64,000 nucleotides of DNA from Aphrophora alni (lineage: Eukaryota > Arthropoda > Insecta > Hemiptera > Aphrophoridae), in contig OY740768.1 of the NCBI GenBank assembly GCA_963513935.1, forward strand, positions 22,443,177 to 22,507,176, in the 5' to 3' direction. Shown here piece by piece: positions 48,021-61,588 of this stretch. The first letter of the stretch is position 1. Every line of letters begins with the position of its first letter. The position numbers were made by a program, and so were the translations under genes. Under the pieces are notes generated by a model. The model searched no databases, was not told the origin of the DNA, and was given only the letters and a program-made list of their open reading frames with translations.

Positions 48021-48514
48021 TATCGAGTCTATGACAAGTAATCTTAAAAGCTTATTTATTAGTAAAGATGAAATCATAAAACTCATCTAGAAAATGATTC
48101 GTCAAGAGACAAAGGGTAGTTTGTATTCAAAATTTAAATCAATATTTCGCTGTATTTAAATATTTAATTTAGATTGTATTTATGATATCTATAGTCTATT
48201 TAAAAATAAAACTAAATTATTTAAAATAATGCTTTTTCTGTAGAATGCAATTATAGTAATTCAGGTGTAGGTTTTGCGATTCTGAGATATTTCCTTTTAA
48301 CTACTGTACGGGATTAGGCAAATTTTCTAGATACTTTCAGTCCTTAAACGGTAAAATATATGATCTAAATTTAAACTATTTAAAAAGAAATATAAATGGA
48401 CACAAAACGATTTTATAAAGAAAATATTGCGAAACTTTACAAGTTTAAGATGAAAATCCATTCTAACAATACAGAGTATTTTAGAACCATACAAATCAGA
48501 CGTTAATCGCAGTA

Positions 48515-48800
48515 ACTCCAGGATTTAGTTAGACTGGACAGGTTTAATCTTGTCCCTCCTAATTCTAATTATGTTCTTGGTTTACTGTACCTTACGTTGA
48601 AGATTTATATATTATGTAAATGTTACCTGACATGTCCACTAGGAGCGCTGCTTTGTATCTTGCAACTTAATTGTTGGGAATAATTCAGTTAAACCCTTCC
48701 GGCTTGTAATGTAATAAGACTAGACACACAGGAAGAGTTCTTTTTGTTCATGTGTGTTACGGTCAAAGTAATTGGTCTTTTGATCCTGAAACAAAATTAA
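48515..48800 (+). repeat. Family F repeat, copy 2
   Basis: Close to copy 1; the block TTTATATATTATGTAAATGT and GTCCACTAGGAGCGCTG are best conserved. Lies between families E and G, while in the 31-33 kb set it precedes E. Confidence 0.75.
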
Positions 48801-48949
48801 AACGTAATTTTACTATAAAATTCTTGTACATTTATTTCGAAATGTTTCTATACAGAAAACTAAATTTGTAGTTCTAAATTTGCTATAAAATTTAATAACT
48901 ACATCAAACCCTACTGTCACACATGTATGCAAATAATATGAATAGAATT

Positions 48950-49310
48950 AGTGATTAAGCAATGTTTACTCATTGAATGATAGTAATATTGGTTTTCATA
49001 TGAAAAATCAAATAATTGCGTGTAAACCCTTCAGTTCCCTCACGTCTAGAGTTGATAATTTATGCAGCACGGAAGTAGCCTACGACCCCTTTCACCTCGC
49101 TACAACTCCACCACACTGGTCTCACATCAGCTTGTGTCAAATCTAAAGATTAATTATTCAAAACATTTCCTTCAATACACATAACGGACAAACAACAGTA
49201 AACAGGAAGTTTTAGTGCAATGTCAGGGGAATACAACTTTTGGTTAACAGAAACGTGCAAATATTATTGTGCGGAGACCCAAAATCTGCATCGAAGTTCA
49301 TTTTGTTAAA
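48950..49310 (+). repeat. Family G repeat, copy 2
   Basis: GTTGATAATTTATGCAGC, CAGCTTGTGTCAAATC, TCAGGGGAATACAACTTTTG and AACAGAAACGTGCAAATATT, the order of copy 1. Insertions of about 20 bp separate the first two blocks (49,080-49,115). Confidence 0.75.
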
Positions 49311-50125
49311 TAATAGAATTTTACATTAACGAGTTCATAATACGTGATAACAATGTCCATAACCTAACCTCACCTAAGCAATATCCGGTGCCATTATTAC
49401 TAATCCAATAAACATTAAAAAATAAGAATAAGTGGTAGAAAGAGCAATAAATGTTTTGCTACAGGCAAACGTTATGCAACTTTCCTCAAACTTCAATTGG
49501 GCTTAAACAGTTTTCTAAATGAAGTTTCCCTGTTTTTGTTCAAATTAGGAAAATGAAATTAAAAACTAGTTTAATTTTGTTAAAAATTTTAGACTTTTCA
49601 AGAGCTTTCAGATACTTAAATGCTTTCAGACACTTAAATGCTTTCAGATACACTATCTATAAACAGTCTTTGAGGAAAACCCAAGCGTATAATTAGCTCT
49701 ATAAGGAAAACCAAGAGTATAGTAAAATTATTTTAATACAGATATATACAAAATATTTTTTAAGCACAATTTTTCCGGACAGATAACTGTGTTTAGAATT
49801 TTCAAAACAGCTTAACTTCTCAAAATTATTGAAAATTTAAGGCTATACAAAAATTAAAATCAGCTTAAATAATAAATATAGTAAAATATTTCAAGAACGA
49901 AACTTTTTTTAAATTTTGATTATCAATCAAATTCAGTAATTTCTAAATATATGTTGTAAAAATAATACAAATTTGTATAATTTTCCATGTGCTCAGAAAC
50001 AAAAAACAAGTTTATGCACGTCATTATGGTACTTACCTAGCTCCATCATACAATATAATACAATTAATGACCAAAAGTATTGGAGGAAGGATTTAAAACA
50101 GTTGTTACACAGATTATTGAACCTC

Positions 50126-50200
<75 letters not shown>

Positions 50201-50700
50201 TATTATTTACAGAATTGAAGTCTGCAAATTTGTATCTAAATTAGTTTTCCAAGTTGAATAAAACACGATGTGTACAAGAAACAGTTTAAAACAGCCGCCA
50301 TTTTAGCATTTTCAATTCGATATTTCTGAATTTCATTAGGGTTCAGTTCAGTAAAAACACTAAGATCAAAATGTTTCTGGGTTATAACTAAAACTATAAA
50401 TCGTATGCTGATATGTTACAACAGTTTTTATTACATTTTAATTGTAACAAAACGATTTTGGGCAAATCTTCAATTTTTTTAAATGACATTGCTGAAAAAG
50501 TTAAACTGAGCTTTATGTGTTACAAAAACAATTATGATTAAATTATTGGCTATATTTTGTACGTTCGTATGTCGATGTGAAGAGTACATATAAACATTTA
50601 CGTATATAATTACAAATTACATTACTTACGTTTCTTAAATTATCTTTAACATGACAAGTTTCGACCCACATATAATACATTTATAAAAATTGTATGTTGT
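49310..50700. other. AT-rich DNA with long (TA)n tract
   Basis: (TA)n of about 70 bp at 50,129-50,198. The 81-aa ORF across it is an artefact. Nothing else recognised. Confidence 0.5.
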
Positions 50701-50704
50701 TATT

Positions 50705-51260
50705 TAGAAAACAACTCTCTTAACGGGGTAAACCTATAACTCATGACACCCTAAATTCATCCTCCTCATCTCGAGGGGTCGGATTCATTCTTATTGGAAG
50801 TATTGCAGAGTAATTTGAGAGTTGTGAAGTCATAAGTTTTGTTTCCATAGTCTAACTTACAAGACATACATATAGAAACAGTCTGTAAGATACGGAAACG
50901 GCGTTTTAGATCTAAGTTTTGTACAACTGCAATAAAATATAATTTGACAAGTCAATATTTTATTGTAGGATAGAGTGTTGTAATGTGTTACATTTCCTCT
51001 TTCTCATCCCCAGTTTTCAAAGGTCGAATCCAAGTATTAAGGGATGAACTTATCTAATATTTAACTGCTAAATTTGTTGTGCTGTCACACATAAACTTTT
51101 TCACCTGTGATCGACATGTTAATTAGATAATAAACTATTAACATACATTTAAATCAACTGAAGTGATTAGAGATTATCAAAAAGTCAATTAATTGTATAT
51201 GGAGCATGATTAAATGAAGGCTTACGTTTCTCGTTAGGCTGTGATCAAATATTCAGTCGT
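50705..51260 (+). repeat. Family D repeat, copy 5
   Basis: ACCTATAACTCATGACACCC, AAGTTTTGTTTCCATAG, ATAATTTGACAAGTC, TTGTTGTGCTGTCACAC and GATTAGAGATTATC. The TATA-like box is degraded to TATAACT. Next, the mariner relic is inserted. Confidence 0.65.
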
Positions 51261-51399
51261 AAAGAGGTAAATAGAAATTGTTTAGAAAATATGTAATGTT
51301 ATATGAAGATCGATTGTCGGAAAACAGTTGACAATAATAATAGTTGAATTATATGAAATTTGTTTTAAAAAGTAACAAGAATTTTTTGAATTTCGCGGT

Positions 51400-52640
51400 T
51401 TGAAATAGCCCGATTCGCGCGATTCTTTCGTTGTTGTGTTGGTAAACATGTCTGAAAAGCATCTGTATGTAGTTAGCTATATGTGATAATTAGTCTGTTG
51501 TCATCTGTCAAAAAGGTTACACATGTTTTGGTACGATCGGCTATTATCATTTCTTTAAAATAATATATTACAGAATTTGCTTTACGTTTTGCCATAAGAA
51601 TGGAATAAAGCCCACAATATTTTAGAAATGTTAAATATTGCTTTTGGTGAGTCTGCAGTGAGTAAAATAAGGGTTTACGAGTGGAATAGGCATTTCTAAG
51701 AAGACGGTGAAGAGGTTGAAGATGACGAGCGCCCTGGACGCTCCAGCACATGAACAGCCGATGTAAACGTGGTAAAAGTGAAGAAAATGATTATGAGAGA
51801 TCGCCAAATTACAATAAGACAAGTCTCTTAAGATGTGGCATTTCAATTGGCTCACGCCATGAAATTTTTCAGATGTTTTAGTTATCAAACGTGTGGCAGC
51901 AAAATTTGTTCCAAAATTGTTGAATTTCGAATAAAAACAGCGGCGAATGGAAGTTGTTCAGGAGTCGTTAAATGAATGAAACGTGTCATAACAGTTGATG
52001 AGACATGGGTTTATGGATATGACGTCAAAACTAAGACTCAATCGTCCCAGTGGAAGCATTCTGGATTACCAAGAACAAAAAATCTCGAGAAGAGTGGTTG
52101 AATGTGAAGGTTGTGCTCACTGTGTTCTTCGATTTTAACGGCATAGTGCACCATGAGTTCTTGGTTCAAGGTTAAAAGATCAATAAGGAATACTACCTAC
52201 AAGTTCAACGCCGTTTGTGTCAGGCAATCCGAAAAAAAAAAACCCAGATTTGTGTCGAAACTATTCATGGCTTCTGCATCACGATATTCATGCACCTGCT
52301 CACACTTCATTGCTGGTTCGTAATTTTGTGTCCCACTTTAATGATGACCCAGTCTCCATATTCAGCAGATATGGCACCGTGTGATTTTTTTCTGTTCCCA
52401 AAAATAAAGAGAACCTCACAAGGGTCGTCGATTTGCAAGCATAGATAAGATTAAAAGCGCATCACTGAGAGACCTAAACGCTATCCCGAAGAGCGAGTTC
52501 CAAAGTGTTTCGGAGAATGGACCAAACGCTGGTATAAGTGTATAATATCTAATGACGACTATTTCGAAGATGATAAAATCTATGTAGACAAATAAATAAA
52601 ATTCTGTCGATATATTATACGAATAAAGACCCTATTTAGC
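51400..52640 (+). pseudogene. mariner transposase pseudogene
   Basis: Transposase pieces are spread over three frames: NILEMLNIAFGESAVSKIRV and YEWNRHF (51,600-51,690, DNA-binding helix), EDGEEVEDDERPGRSST, then DRQITIRQVS and KRVITVDETWVYGYD (51,990-52,025; first catalytic Asp). HDIHAPAHTSLLVRNF (52,275-52,330) carries the second-Asp block, and YSADMAPCDFFLFPK (about 52,360-52,400) the third. GRRFAS..KIKSASLRDLNA and the C-terminus IYVDK end at TAA 52,593-52,595. Stops and frame changes throughout make it non-functional. The N-terminus and TIRs could not be placed; boundaries are estimates. It interrupts the D-I spacing seen in the partner copy. Confidence 0.9.
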
Positions 52641-52800
52641 AACTTTAATGAATATAATCATTGCGTTCCAGAAATTTTATTGCTCGACGAAATGAAAATG
52701 TATAGCTTTCTCCCTCTCCCCCAATAAAAATACAAAAACAAAGTGGTTGGACCACGCACTTTAAATAGTTAACTAATAAATATTTTACATATGCATGTAC

Positions 52801-52805
<5 letters not shown>

Positions 52806-52834
<29 letters not shown>
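52806..52834. repeat. (AT)n microsatellite
   Basis: About 29 bp of AT repeats. Confidence 0.95.
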
Positions 52835-52838
<4 letters not shown>

Positions 52839-53202
52839 TGAAGAAACTTAACTTGGGTAAGGATTTTTTTTTACTTAATACTAACAAAGATTTTAGTATT
52901 AAGTAATTATTATCAGTAGCATTAACCATTAGCACTAAATCATTATGATCTTTATGATATATTAAAAATTTTCAAGTTGAATTTCCTCAGAAAATAAATA
53001 TATAATTTTGAAGATATCTTGTTGATGACAGTTGTTCTTTTTGGCAAGTGTCTATGAAAATATAACCCTACTTCTCGCCAAGAAAAGGTCAGGACTAACG
53101 TGTTCAGCAAATTAAAATCATGGTCCTGCTGTTATTGATGAAAAGCCGCTACAACTTAGAAATTCAACTGTTAATAACATTCTATACAAATTAACACAAC
53201 CA

Positions 53203-53324
53203 CACAAAGAAATTGTTATTTCGATTCAATTTACATCAAAAGACCACATTAAGACGCGAATAATTCCCCTTCCAATTATTTCCTCTGTATGTATAAAGAA
53301 TTTAATCTATTTCATAAACGTGCA

Positions 53325-53345
<21 letters not shown>
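53203..53345 (+). repeat. Family I repeat, copy 2
   Basis: CAAAGAAATTGTTATTTCG, TTTACATCAAAAGACC, CTCTGTATGTATAAAGAA and TTTAATCTATTTCATAAACG, corresponding to copy 1 at 38.4-38.6 kb. Confidence 0.6.
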
Positions 53346-53870
<525 letters not shown>

Positions 53871-54071
53871 TAAGTCGAAACTGTATAAAATTTGTAATTT
53901 ACAAATAACATTTTTTGTTCTGTAAATTCAAACGTACATTGTTAATGTGATAACTGATCTAAGGAATTGGTTTTTTAAATTCCTTTTTACAACCAGCAAA
54001 TAACAAAATAATATTTTTGTTTGGTTTATTATTGTAGTACTTAAATTATTGAAACAATAAATTAATTATAT

Positions 54072-54505
54072 CGCAGTTCAACGTTCAACAAGTGCTACGA
54101 TACAAAGCGTCAAGTTGTTTTTCCAGTATTCAATTACGAGTCGCTTTAATAGAATTATCTCTATTAAAGTTATTATCTCTAATCGCTTGCAAAGTTATAA
54201 CTCTTGTACAGCCAACACTGCTAAAGGGCCTTTTGGGAACTATCTCTATATGAAAAGCGTAGTCATGTTATAAACATGGATCAAACGTTCAAGAGACAGA
54301 GACAAAGAGGTGGATTAGAATGTTCAGATGAAGTTAATCCCTATTTACTGCTTATTAGAAAACCATCGCTCCTGGACAACTTTATGTGTTAAATTGTAGC
54401 CGACGTCACTCAAAAGTAACAATGATTCTGCTCTTCATCAGAATGTACTTACTCGAGTATTAATTTCAAATCAATCGCAGTTTTAAAGTAGTTTAATGTT
54501 TGTTG
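54072..54505 (+). repeat. Family H repeat, copy 2
   Basis: CAACGTTCAACAAGTGCTAC, AGTCGCTTTAATAGAATT, AAAGAGGTGGATTAGAATG, TCAGATGAAGTTAATCCC, AAAAGTAACAATGATT and AAAGTAGTTTAATGTTTG, in the order of copy 1. Here an extra approximately 80-bp segment lies between 54,150 and 54,250. Confidence 0.7.
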
Positions 54506-57500
54506 GGATACGGGTAATCATACTGTTTTGCAGTCAAATTTGTAATTAAAATGGTATAATGCAGTGGCATTATATTAAATTGTAATACTCAAAGGGGAAA
54601 CATACCCCTCACAATGAGTTAGACGAACATAATTCAGCGTTCAAATATACAATAATATAAAAAATGTGAATGAAATTTACTGATATTTATTTCGCCCCGT
54701 TAACATCGTTTTAACATCAGATCACAGTTTGTTAATACAAAGAATTGGTTAACTAGAAAACTGGTTAAAAATGGGTTTCCAACAAAAATAATATCTTCAT
54801 AAAGAAACGACTCTCTTGTAAAATGCGCTCACAAAATCTAAGTAGCATAAGTATCCTGATTTTTCAATTAATCACATTCAGCAAAATAAAAAGCAAATTG
54901 AAAAGAAAGAAACTAGTTAAAACTGTTCTTCTGTCTGTCCCTTACAACCGGATATGCTCCAAATTTTAAAAATAAACTTATTTTTAGACAGGTCTGAGGG
55001 TTAATTAGCTTATTCGAACTTTAAAATACGTTTACAAATTTCTAAAAGCTGGAATAAAGATACTTTGATACAAAACAGACACAGCTTTTGTGTGTTCATT
55101 TATAAACTTTTATACAAGTACTGAAATAGTGATTTTAACAAACTTCGGTCTTATTCTTACCACCGAAAAATTGTGATAACATTTTATCTTTAATTCATAG
55201 CTTAACTAATTTTTATTTCTTTATTTACATTTAATGAACAAAACACCTCTAATTGATAGCAGCCTCTCTTTCCTTCGAGATTAATTCCTAATTACTGTAT
55301 ATGTCTTTCATTTTTAATTTTTCTGACGTCAATTCAATTTTAGTTCAAAATCCCACTTCCTTTATGCGTTTCGCTTCCAATTATAACGCCTTCATTTTCA
55401 TTTCCTAAGTTTTAATTCTCATTTAGTTTTTCCGTCTTTTCATTTACAAACATTTCCATATCAATTTATATTTCCCTCACACTCTTCTCTATTCTCATAA
55501 TTCAGGTCAATTTGCCATTGTGCATATTTTATATCCTTTAATAAAATTTAATATTATTTTTCTGAAATTTTGATACATTAGTATCCTATTATATCACCAA
55601 TAGGCCTATTTAAATTAAATCGTTTAAGCTAGAAAAGTGTCAGAACACAATGAAAAGTAAAATAAATAGTGCACTGGAATTATTTTAAACTTACAATTTT
55701 TGTTTAGAAATTAGGTGCCGAATACTTTAAAGTATCAGTTATAATTTCATAAACTTTCTAAGATTGAAGACAAGAAAAATGAAGAAATAAAATTAGTTAA
55801 AAGAGAGTTTCTACTAATGTCATATGAAACAAACTATATTTAGACTTTGACCTTGAGTGTGAAACTTGTTTACAACTGTTATTTTCAGCTTTAGATATTA
55901 TTTCACCTGTCCGTTAAAAACATTTTCGGTATACTACACAGAAAACAATGTTTTCTTAGTCTGTCCATCGACAAGAAAGTTCTTCTTTACTTTGGTACTA
56001 CACAGAACTGTCCAGTGCACCGAATCTGATTTTAACAATAACAGACTTTTTTAAATTACCGTTAATAAAGGTTTTTAACCTCAAAAAATTTTAAACATTG
56101 CAGTTTTCACCCCTGCGATTTATATCGTCAATACATAGCCCTAAGGCTCCAAAATATGGAAAACATAATATGATTTTATATTGGATGTCGCAATGGAAAA
56201 TATTTGCTCAGGACGTAGGAAGCCATACCATCACTGGTGTTCCAAATAACATTGAAAAATAATTTAACATTAAAAATCCAGAAGAATATTGTGGACATTG
56301 TTTTAGAAGATCCCAAACAACACAAATGTTGTACTATTAACTAATTTAAAATTGTAAGAAAGTTAGCTTCAATAAAATGATGTAATGAGTTAAGAGTGTG
56401 TTATATTTTCTGTGAAGTATAGCAGAAAGTATTGTACGTAACTATCCCAGTAAGTGTTTTATATTACTTAATGGCCTTTTAACTTAATATACTATCATAT
56501 TTATCATGGGAAACGTGTATTCCTCTATTATAAATGGTGTTATAAACAATATTAAGTCGATAGGAACCATCATGGTACTTACTCAGCCCGATCATACAAT
56601 GTAATACAAGCATAACCTCTAAATGTAATAACCAAATGTTCGTTAGTCATTGTCCTTCAGCTCATGTCTCAGTTATTGTATTGTGTGAGTGTTTAATTAG
56701 TAATTAGTTTTAATTCTGAAATGTATTATAAATTAATCTTTTCAAAGTTGGATACCCAATAGTGCGCGGGCAGAACTAGGATAAACGATTTCGGCCTCGA
56801 AATGGGCATGGGCCAAAAAAGTTTTGTTTCCTAAATGGTGATTGTAGGCTAGGACTTAATGTAAGGTTGCTGTTTCAAAAGGTAAGCAATCGTTACAATT
56901 TGGTTTTGTTTAACTTACTTATCATTACATTGGTTAGAGTGGTATTGCTAAGTTTCACCTTGTCGTTAGAGCCTATTACGAAAAAAAAGTGCGTTTGTGT
57001 GTGTGGGGGGTGTGTGCGTGTTTTCCTGTCAAACATTTTTGTGACGACCGTGAATTTCATATAACAATAATAAAAAACACATTATTTTCTCATTATACAT
57101 TCTATGCTGTGCGTATTTGGAGTTAAGTAAAATAATGAAATTCCAATCCCATTCTAAATTCCTCCAATCAGATTTCAACTCTCAAAGCTTGTTCTACAAT
57201 ATGTTCAACCTATTATCCATACCACCACCACCAATCTAGTGTAATTGACTCGTATTAAATTACACCGTTGTAATTGACCTCCAATTACACCTTAGATATT
57301 CAGTAATTATAAGGCAGGATGGAGTTTGATTTCGATTTATTAATTTATCTCAGACACTGTGCGCCTTTTTGTAGTCGAATATATTTCACAGGCTTGTATG
57401 TGTGGACATAAATAGTTGTTTCTTTATGTAATGGATCGTTTTTTGGACACGACCTAATTTGGATAATTATGGGGTCATTTAGGCCCTATGACCTACAATT

Positions 57501-57694
57501 AAAAACCGTTGGAAAAAAAATTTTCAAACCGCCACCTTTTTGAAAATTTCAAAGTATTATTTGTTTAGTAATAATTTATTGCATGCATAATAAAATCTAC
57601 GCCTCCTACTAGATGCTTTATTACAGATTTGTGAATTTTATTTTTAAATTATATGGTTAAAAATAGGTTTTTATTATTACCGTACCATATTCTT
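54505..57694. other. AT-rich DNA with partial repeat fragments
   Basis: A pyrimidine-rich stretch at 55,245-55,520 is a likely inverted family P piece. 55,815-55,900 matches the 5' part of family K (AAACTATATTTAGACTTTG). A TG-rich stretch lies at 56,990-57,020. Short ORFs here have no motifs. Confidence 0.4.
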
Positions 57695-57880
57695 TATTAC
57701 CGACCCCAGCCGAATCTACATCATATACACTTGGACGAGATCCCTCTTCCTTCCTAACATGTTTCTCTTGACCAACTCTTGTTCTATTTCAATTCTAATA
57801 GTATAGAGTATTCGAGGACTACAGGTCTTCATTTTACGTTTTTTTCAGCATTGTTAATAGGGCGATGATGACCTAGAAGT
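57695..57880 (-). repeat. Family K interspersed repeat, copy 4
   Basis: Same orientation as copy 1 at 12.6 kb: GAGATCCCTC (plus), CTTGACCAACTCTTGTTC and GGCGATGATGACCTAG. Strongly diverged. Confidence 0.5.
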
Positions 57881-58384
57881 TATTTGCAAAGGAACCTCTG
57901 TTATTGATGTTCACAGTAATGATTATCAATATGTGAAAAAATCGACGCGGAAAAATGTATTCATCAATGTGTGTGAGGGGGGATAATGAAATACTATGAG
58001 CACGGCACAAAGTCATATCACAACAAAAATCAATGAAAGCTTGTACATGAGAAAGAAAAAATTACGAACATTTGACATATTTCAGTGATTTTTAACCTTC
58101 AGAAAGTAAAATATTTTCCATTGTTGTAAGACAATGGAAAAAGATATTTCCAATATTTTAACATTTTTGAAATTAAACCATCGATATTTCTTTTTAACAC
58201 ATTTATCTACCGACTAAACAAAAAATCATACACACCCTAATTTTTAGTAAAATTTGAAGTAAATTGCCAAACCCTAGAAAGTTTACTGACATACAAATAG
58301 AAATACAGCTTAAGATCGGTCGACATTTTGTAATATTTCAAGCCATTTTTGTCAGCTAAGGGTTTCTTTGAAGGACATCTATAT

Positions 58385-58411
58385 AAATATTATATATATA
58401 TATATATATAT
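58385..58411. repeat. (TA)n microsatellite
   Basis: About 24 bp of TA repeats. Confidence 0.95.
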
Positions 58412-58539
58412 TTTATTAATATATTTACAACAACACTTTGTATTAATAGCAATACAAGTTCAAAATGATAAATACAAATAAATTGAATGGACAGGCAGAG
58501 CAAATATAAAAATATGTAGTGTTGATTTATTTTAAATAA

Positions 58540-58705
58540 TTTCCGAAAGAGTAGATAATCAAAGCTATAAATATAAGTTAGCAAAGAAGCGCCATAAATA
58601 TATTTCACACTCAAGGCCGAAGTCTAAATATAGTTTGTTTCGCGGGCAATAAATTGTAGGAACCCTTCCTTAAAACTAAGGGAATATTTCTTGTCAGCAA
58701 TCTCA
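58540..58705 (-). repeat. Family K 5' part, inverted copy
   Basis: On minus almost identical to 29,486-29,660: TTGCCCGCGAAACAAAC, TTTAGACTTCGGCCTTGAG, GCTAACTTATATTTATAGC and CTCTTTCGGAAATTAT. By eye it is the closest long-range match between distant parts of the window. Confidence 0.75.
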
Positions 58706-58709
58706 AAAA

Positions 58710-59428
58710 GTTAGTGAAATTTGTAAGTATTTAGCACTTACTAGACAAACAAAGAGTATGTTTTAATAATACTGTACAATACTATTTTCCTCAATCATTA
58801 AGCCTTGTCCACACCGGCGAACCGAATACTGTAATGTAACATCGATCATGTTCACTGTAAAATTTTTCTCACAGTTTGAATTAATTTAATAATCCAATTA
58901 CCTTTACCTTATCAGTTCCAATCTTTTTTACATTATTTTTCTCTTTTCTAATGGCGGCCATCCAACAATGACGACATTTTCTATTTACAAGGTTCAACCG
59001 TCATTCTAAAATCATGAAAATGTTTTCGAATGCAACACTCCTGAGGGATTTGTTAATGGTATTTGTGTTTAGGGTCTTACAACAACTGTCTTTCCCTCTC
59101 CAACTCTATAAACTCTAACACTTCCTTCCCTCACAGACTCACTATAGTGAGTATGGACTTGGCAATACAGAGCTGGATGACACCTTTTCTCAGGTTGTCT
59201 TGTGTTAGGACCTTCTGTTTCATTTTTCTTATAACATCTATCTTGACATACTCTTATTTTCTCCAATCCTGACTCTATTAGAGAATTTAATGGCTATGGG
59301 TCTTTATTAATATAAAAATTAATAATAATATAATTCAAATAATAAATATTAATATGTAATTTTTTTTAATTATTTCTTTATGTACCTTTTTTATAAAACG
59401 ATGATGAACGAGAAGGTTTTCGTCTTAA

Positions 59429-59430
<2 letters not shown>
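58710..59430. other. Unassigned DNA
   Basis: A GC-richer patch at 59,063-59,275 has open frames on both strands (65-69 codons) with no recognised motif. Confidence 0.35.
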
Positions 59431-59480
<50 letters not shown>

Positions 59481-59485
59481 ACAAC
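59431..59485. repeat. (CAA)n trinucleotide repeat
   Basis: CAA repeats with CAT interruptions, read as poly-Gln on plus within a 136-aa frame (59,380-59,790). Glutamine tracts do occur in real genes, but this frame begins just after an AT-rich run and its following part is unrecognised. Confidence 0.9.
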
Positions 59486-59499
59486 GTAAATCTTCCTCT

Positions 59500-59730
59500 C
59501 TATTCCAGTCGATTTTATCAAGACCTTCAGCTTCGCCGCATGCTTCCATATCAGTCTCTACTGAACTTAACTGGGCGTGGAGGAGGAAGCGCTACGTTCA
59601 GGTCGTACCCTGTTCCTCGTCCCCACGCGAACATCCATTTAATGCGCTGTTCTGCTCTTATACTGACTCAGGGTGGAAAAAGGCCAGTCGCGAACAACGT
59701 AACCAAAGCATGTTCGTCCACACTAGGGAA
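59500..59730. other. GC-richer patch with CpG, possible exon or element piece
   Basis: Contains CGCCGCATGC, GGCGTGGAGGAGGAAGCG and CCCCACGCGAAC and stands out from the AT-rich surroundings. The 136-aa and 67-aa frames across it show no motif I recognise. It could be a host exon or a fragment of an unidentified element. Confidence 0.3.
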
Positions 59731-59854
59731 AATACGTTTGTGACACTTTCCCAGCTCAAATTATTCCAATGCAATTTTGATGAAATATGAGAGTTTAAGA
59801 CATATACCTATGCGCAAAATGAAAATATTAGGTTCTTCATGTAATTTATAAAGT

Positions 59855-60130
59855 AACAAAATGAACTGAATTTTGAGAACAGAGAACATAATGCAGGAAT
59901 TATAAACAGACATAGACAAGTTTTGAAATTAAAGGAAGAAACTTAATAAATGAGAGTTAAAACATCAAATGAAGATCAAAGTGTTATAATTGGAAGGGGG
60001 AGACATAAAAGAAAGTTTAAGAAGTGTGACACTGAACAAATTATAAATAATTGACACTGGAATAATTTAAAATAAAAGGATGTAAATTATGGAATATTAT
60101 GAACAAATTAAAAAGAATTTCTTATACAGT
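59855..60130 (+). repeat. Purine-rich segment (family P), partial copy
   Basis: AAGTTTTGAAATTAAAGGAA, AAATTAAAAAGAATTT and an A/G-dominated plus strand. Precedes family A copy 7 by about 0.7 kb. Confidence 0.5.
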
Positions 60131-60819
60131 AAACCTGGGTAAAGCTATAACATATGATGTTAATTAAGTTCTACTGTTTTTAAAAGATATTATCACCAGA
60201 AAAGGGTTAAGTGATGTTAAAAACAGGAAAATTGTATTTTTATAAATGACCACGAAAAACTTTCTGTTAGCTGCATATAAAATGTTTCAATTTTTTTCCC
60301 ACTGGAAAAAAATATGTTTAAAACTTGAATAACATTCAACCTTAAGACCTGTCTAAAACTGGCTGAACCGTTCTAACTACTCTCATCATTGCCCCGTATA
60401 AATGGGCTCTACTGTGCCCGATTAATATATTTTAATTTTTTACGCCCTCCCCCCTTCAAAAAAAACTTCGTTAAAAGGTCTCTATTTACTTACCTTTTTT
60501 TCATGAGACAATATACACCATATAATTAGAATTTTTAAACTTTAATTTGGTTGAATGAAATCGGTATTTCCATGATTATTATTGATACCCTAAACAAATA
60601 GGTTTCACTAACATTTTCAGATTACTGCAATAAAATATTGATGCGTTATAATTCTTGAATTAAACTGTTCTTTTGTCTGTCTCTGGAAACTAGAATAAAA
60701 TGTAGACAATTATTATAATTTTAAAAATATTCTGTACTTATTCTTTGGGCTACACAATTAAAAACAGTTATCCTGGATGTCAGTTTCAAAATGGCACTGA
60801 AACTAATATAAGAAAAATA

Positions 60820-61210
60820 TATCAACGCAGGTATAAAAATATATTTTGTTGAGATGGGCAAGTATAAAATGACGTCCAAAGATTATGTAAGAAGATTAGT
60901 GTAATACATTGTGATTCTCGGAACGAGGCTTTTATAAATTTGCTCTGATTTTTGTTTAAGTCTGTATCAACAAACAACTGCCATGTATATTCGTGTACCG
61001 GGTTTAAACAATACAGTTCATGCGTATATCTGTATTTGTTGAATGGTTCAAATTTAAAATAAAGAGCTTATGTTAATATTTCGTAAAGCTATGGGGAAGA
61101 GCTTACAGTCATTCAATTTTTAGAAAAGTTCTCATTTAAGAAATAATTCCAGTTTTATTTGATCAATTCAAAATATTTCTTTGTTTGAATGGTTTAATTG
61201 CCCGATACTC
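60820..61210 (+). repeat. Family A repeat, copy 7
   Basis: CTCG-gaa-CGAG at 60,917-60,927, 5 nt, TATAAATTTGCTCTG from 60,933, then TATCAACAAACAACTG and ATATTTCGTAAAGC. Both the C-to-T and G-to-A changes relative to the CCCG/CGGG copies are present, so the stem is preserved. A further partial copy (61,340-61,480) has GTCATTATTTCGTAAAGCC and AACAACGCAAAGC. Confidence 0.6.
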
Positions 61211-61588
61211 ATCTTTTTTTAATACTTCATGCATTTTTTGAAGAAATCTTTATTGTAAAATATAAAAATATCCCTTTTTTTGGAAATCCATTTATTCATC
61301 AAGAAAGGTTATTAGTGATCTGTACAGTGAAGATATAAACGGTTCTGGTCATTATTTCGTAAAGCCACTGCTTACGGTTATTAAAAGTTTAGTATAAAAC
61401 TCACTTTTTATAGACATACTTCCTGTTTTATTTAAACAACGCAAAGCTACTTAATTGGAAGGGATTAATTGCAGATACTAACCCTTTTTTGTAAGAGAAT
61501 ATTTTTTATGTTAACATTTTTTTTCTATTTTAACAACTATTTATAATAAAAACGTAACTCCATTGGTCCCATAAATTACATTTTAAAA

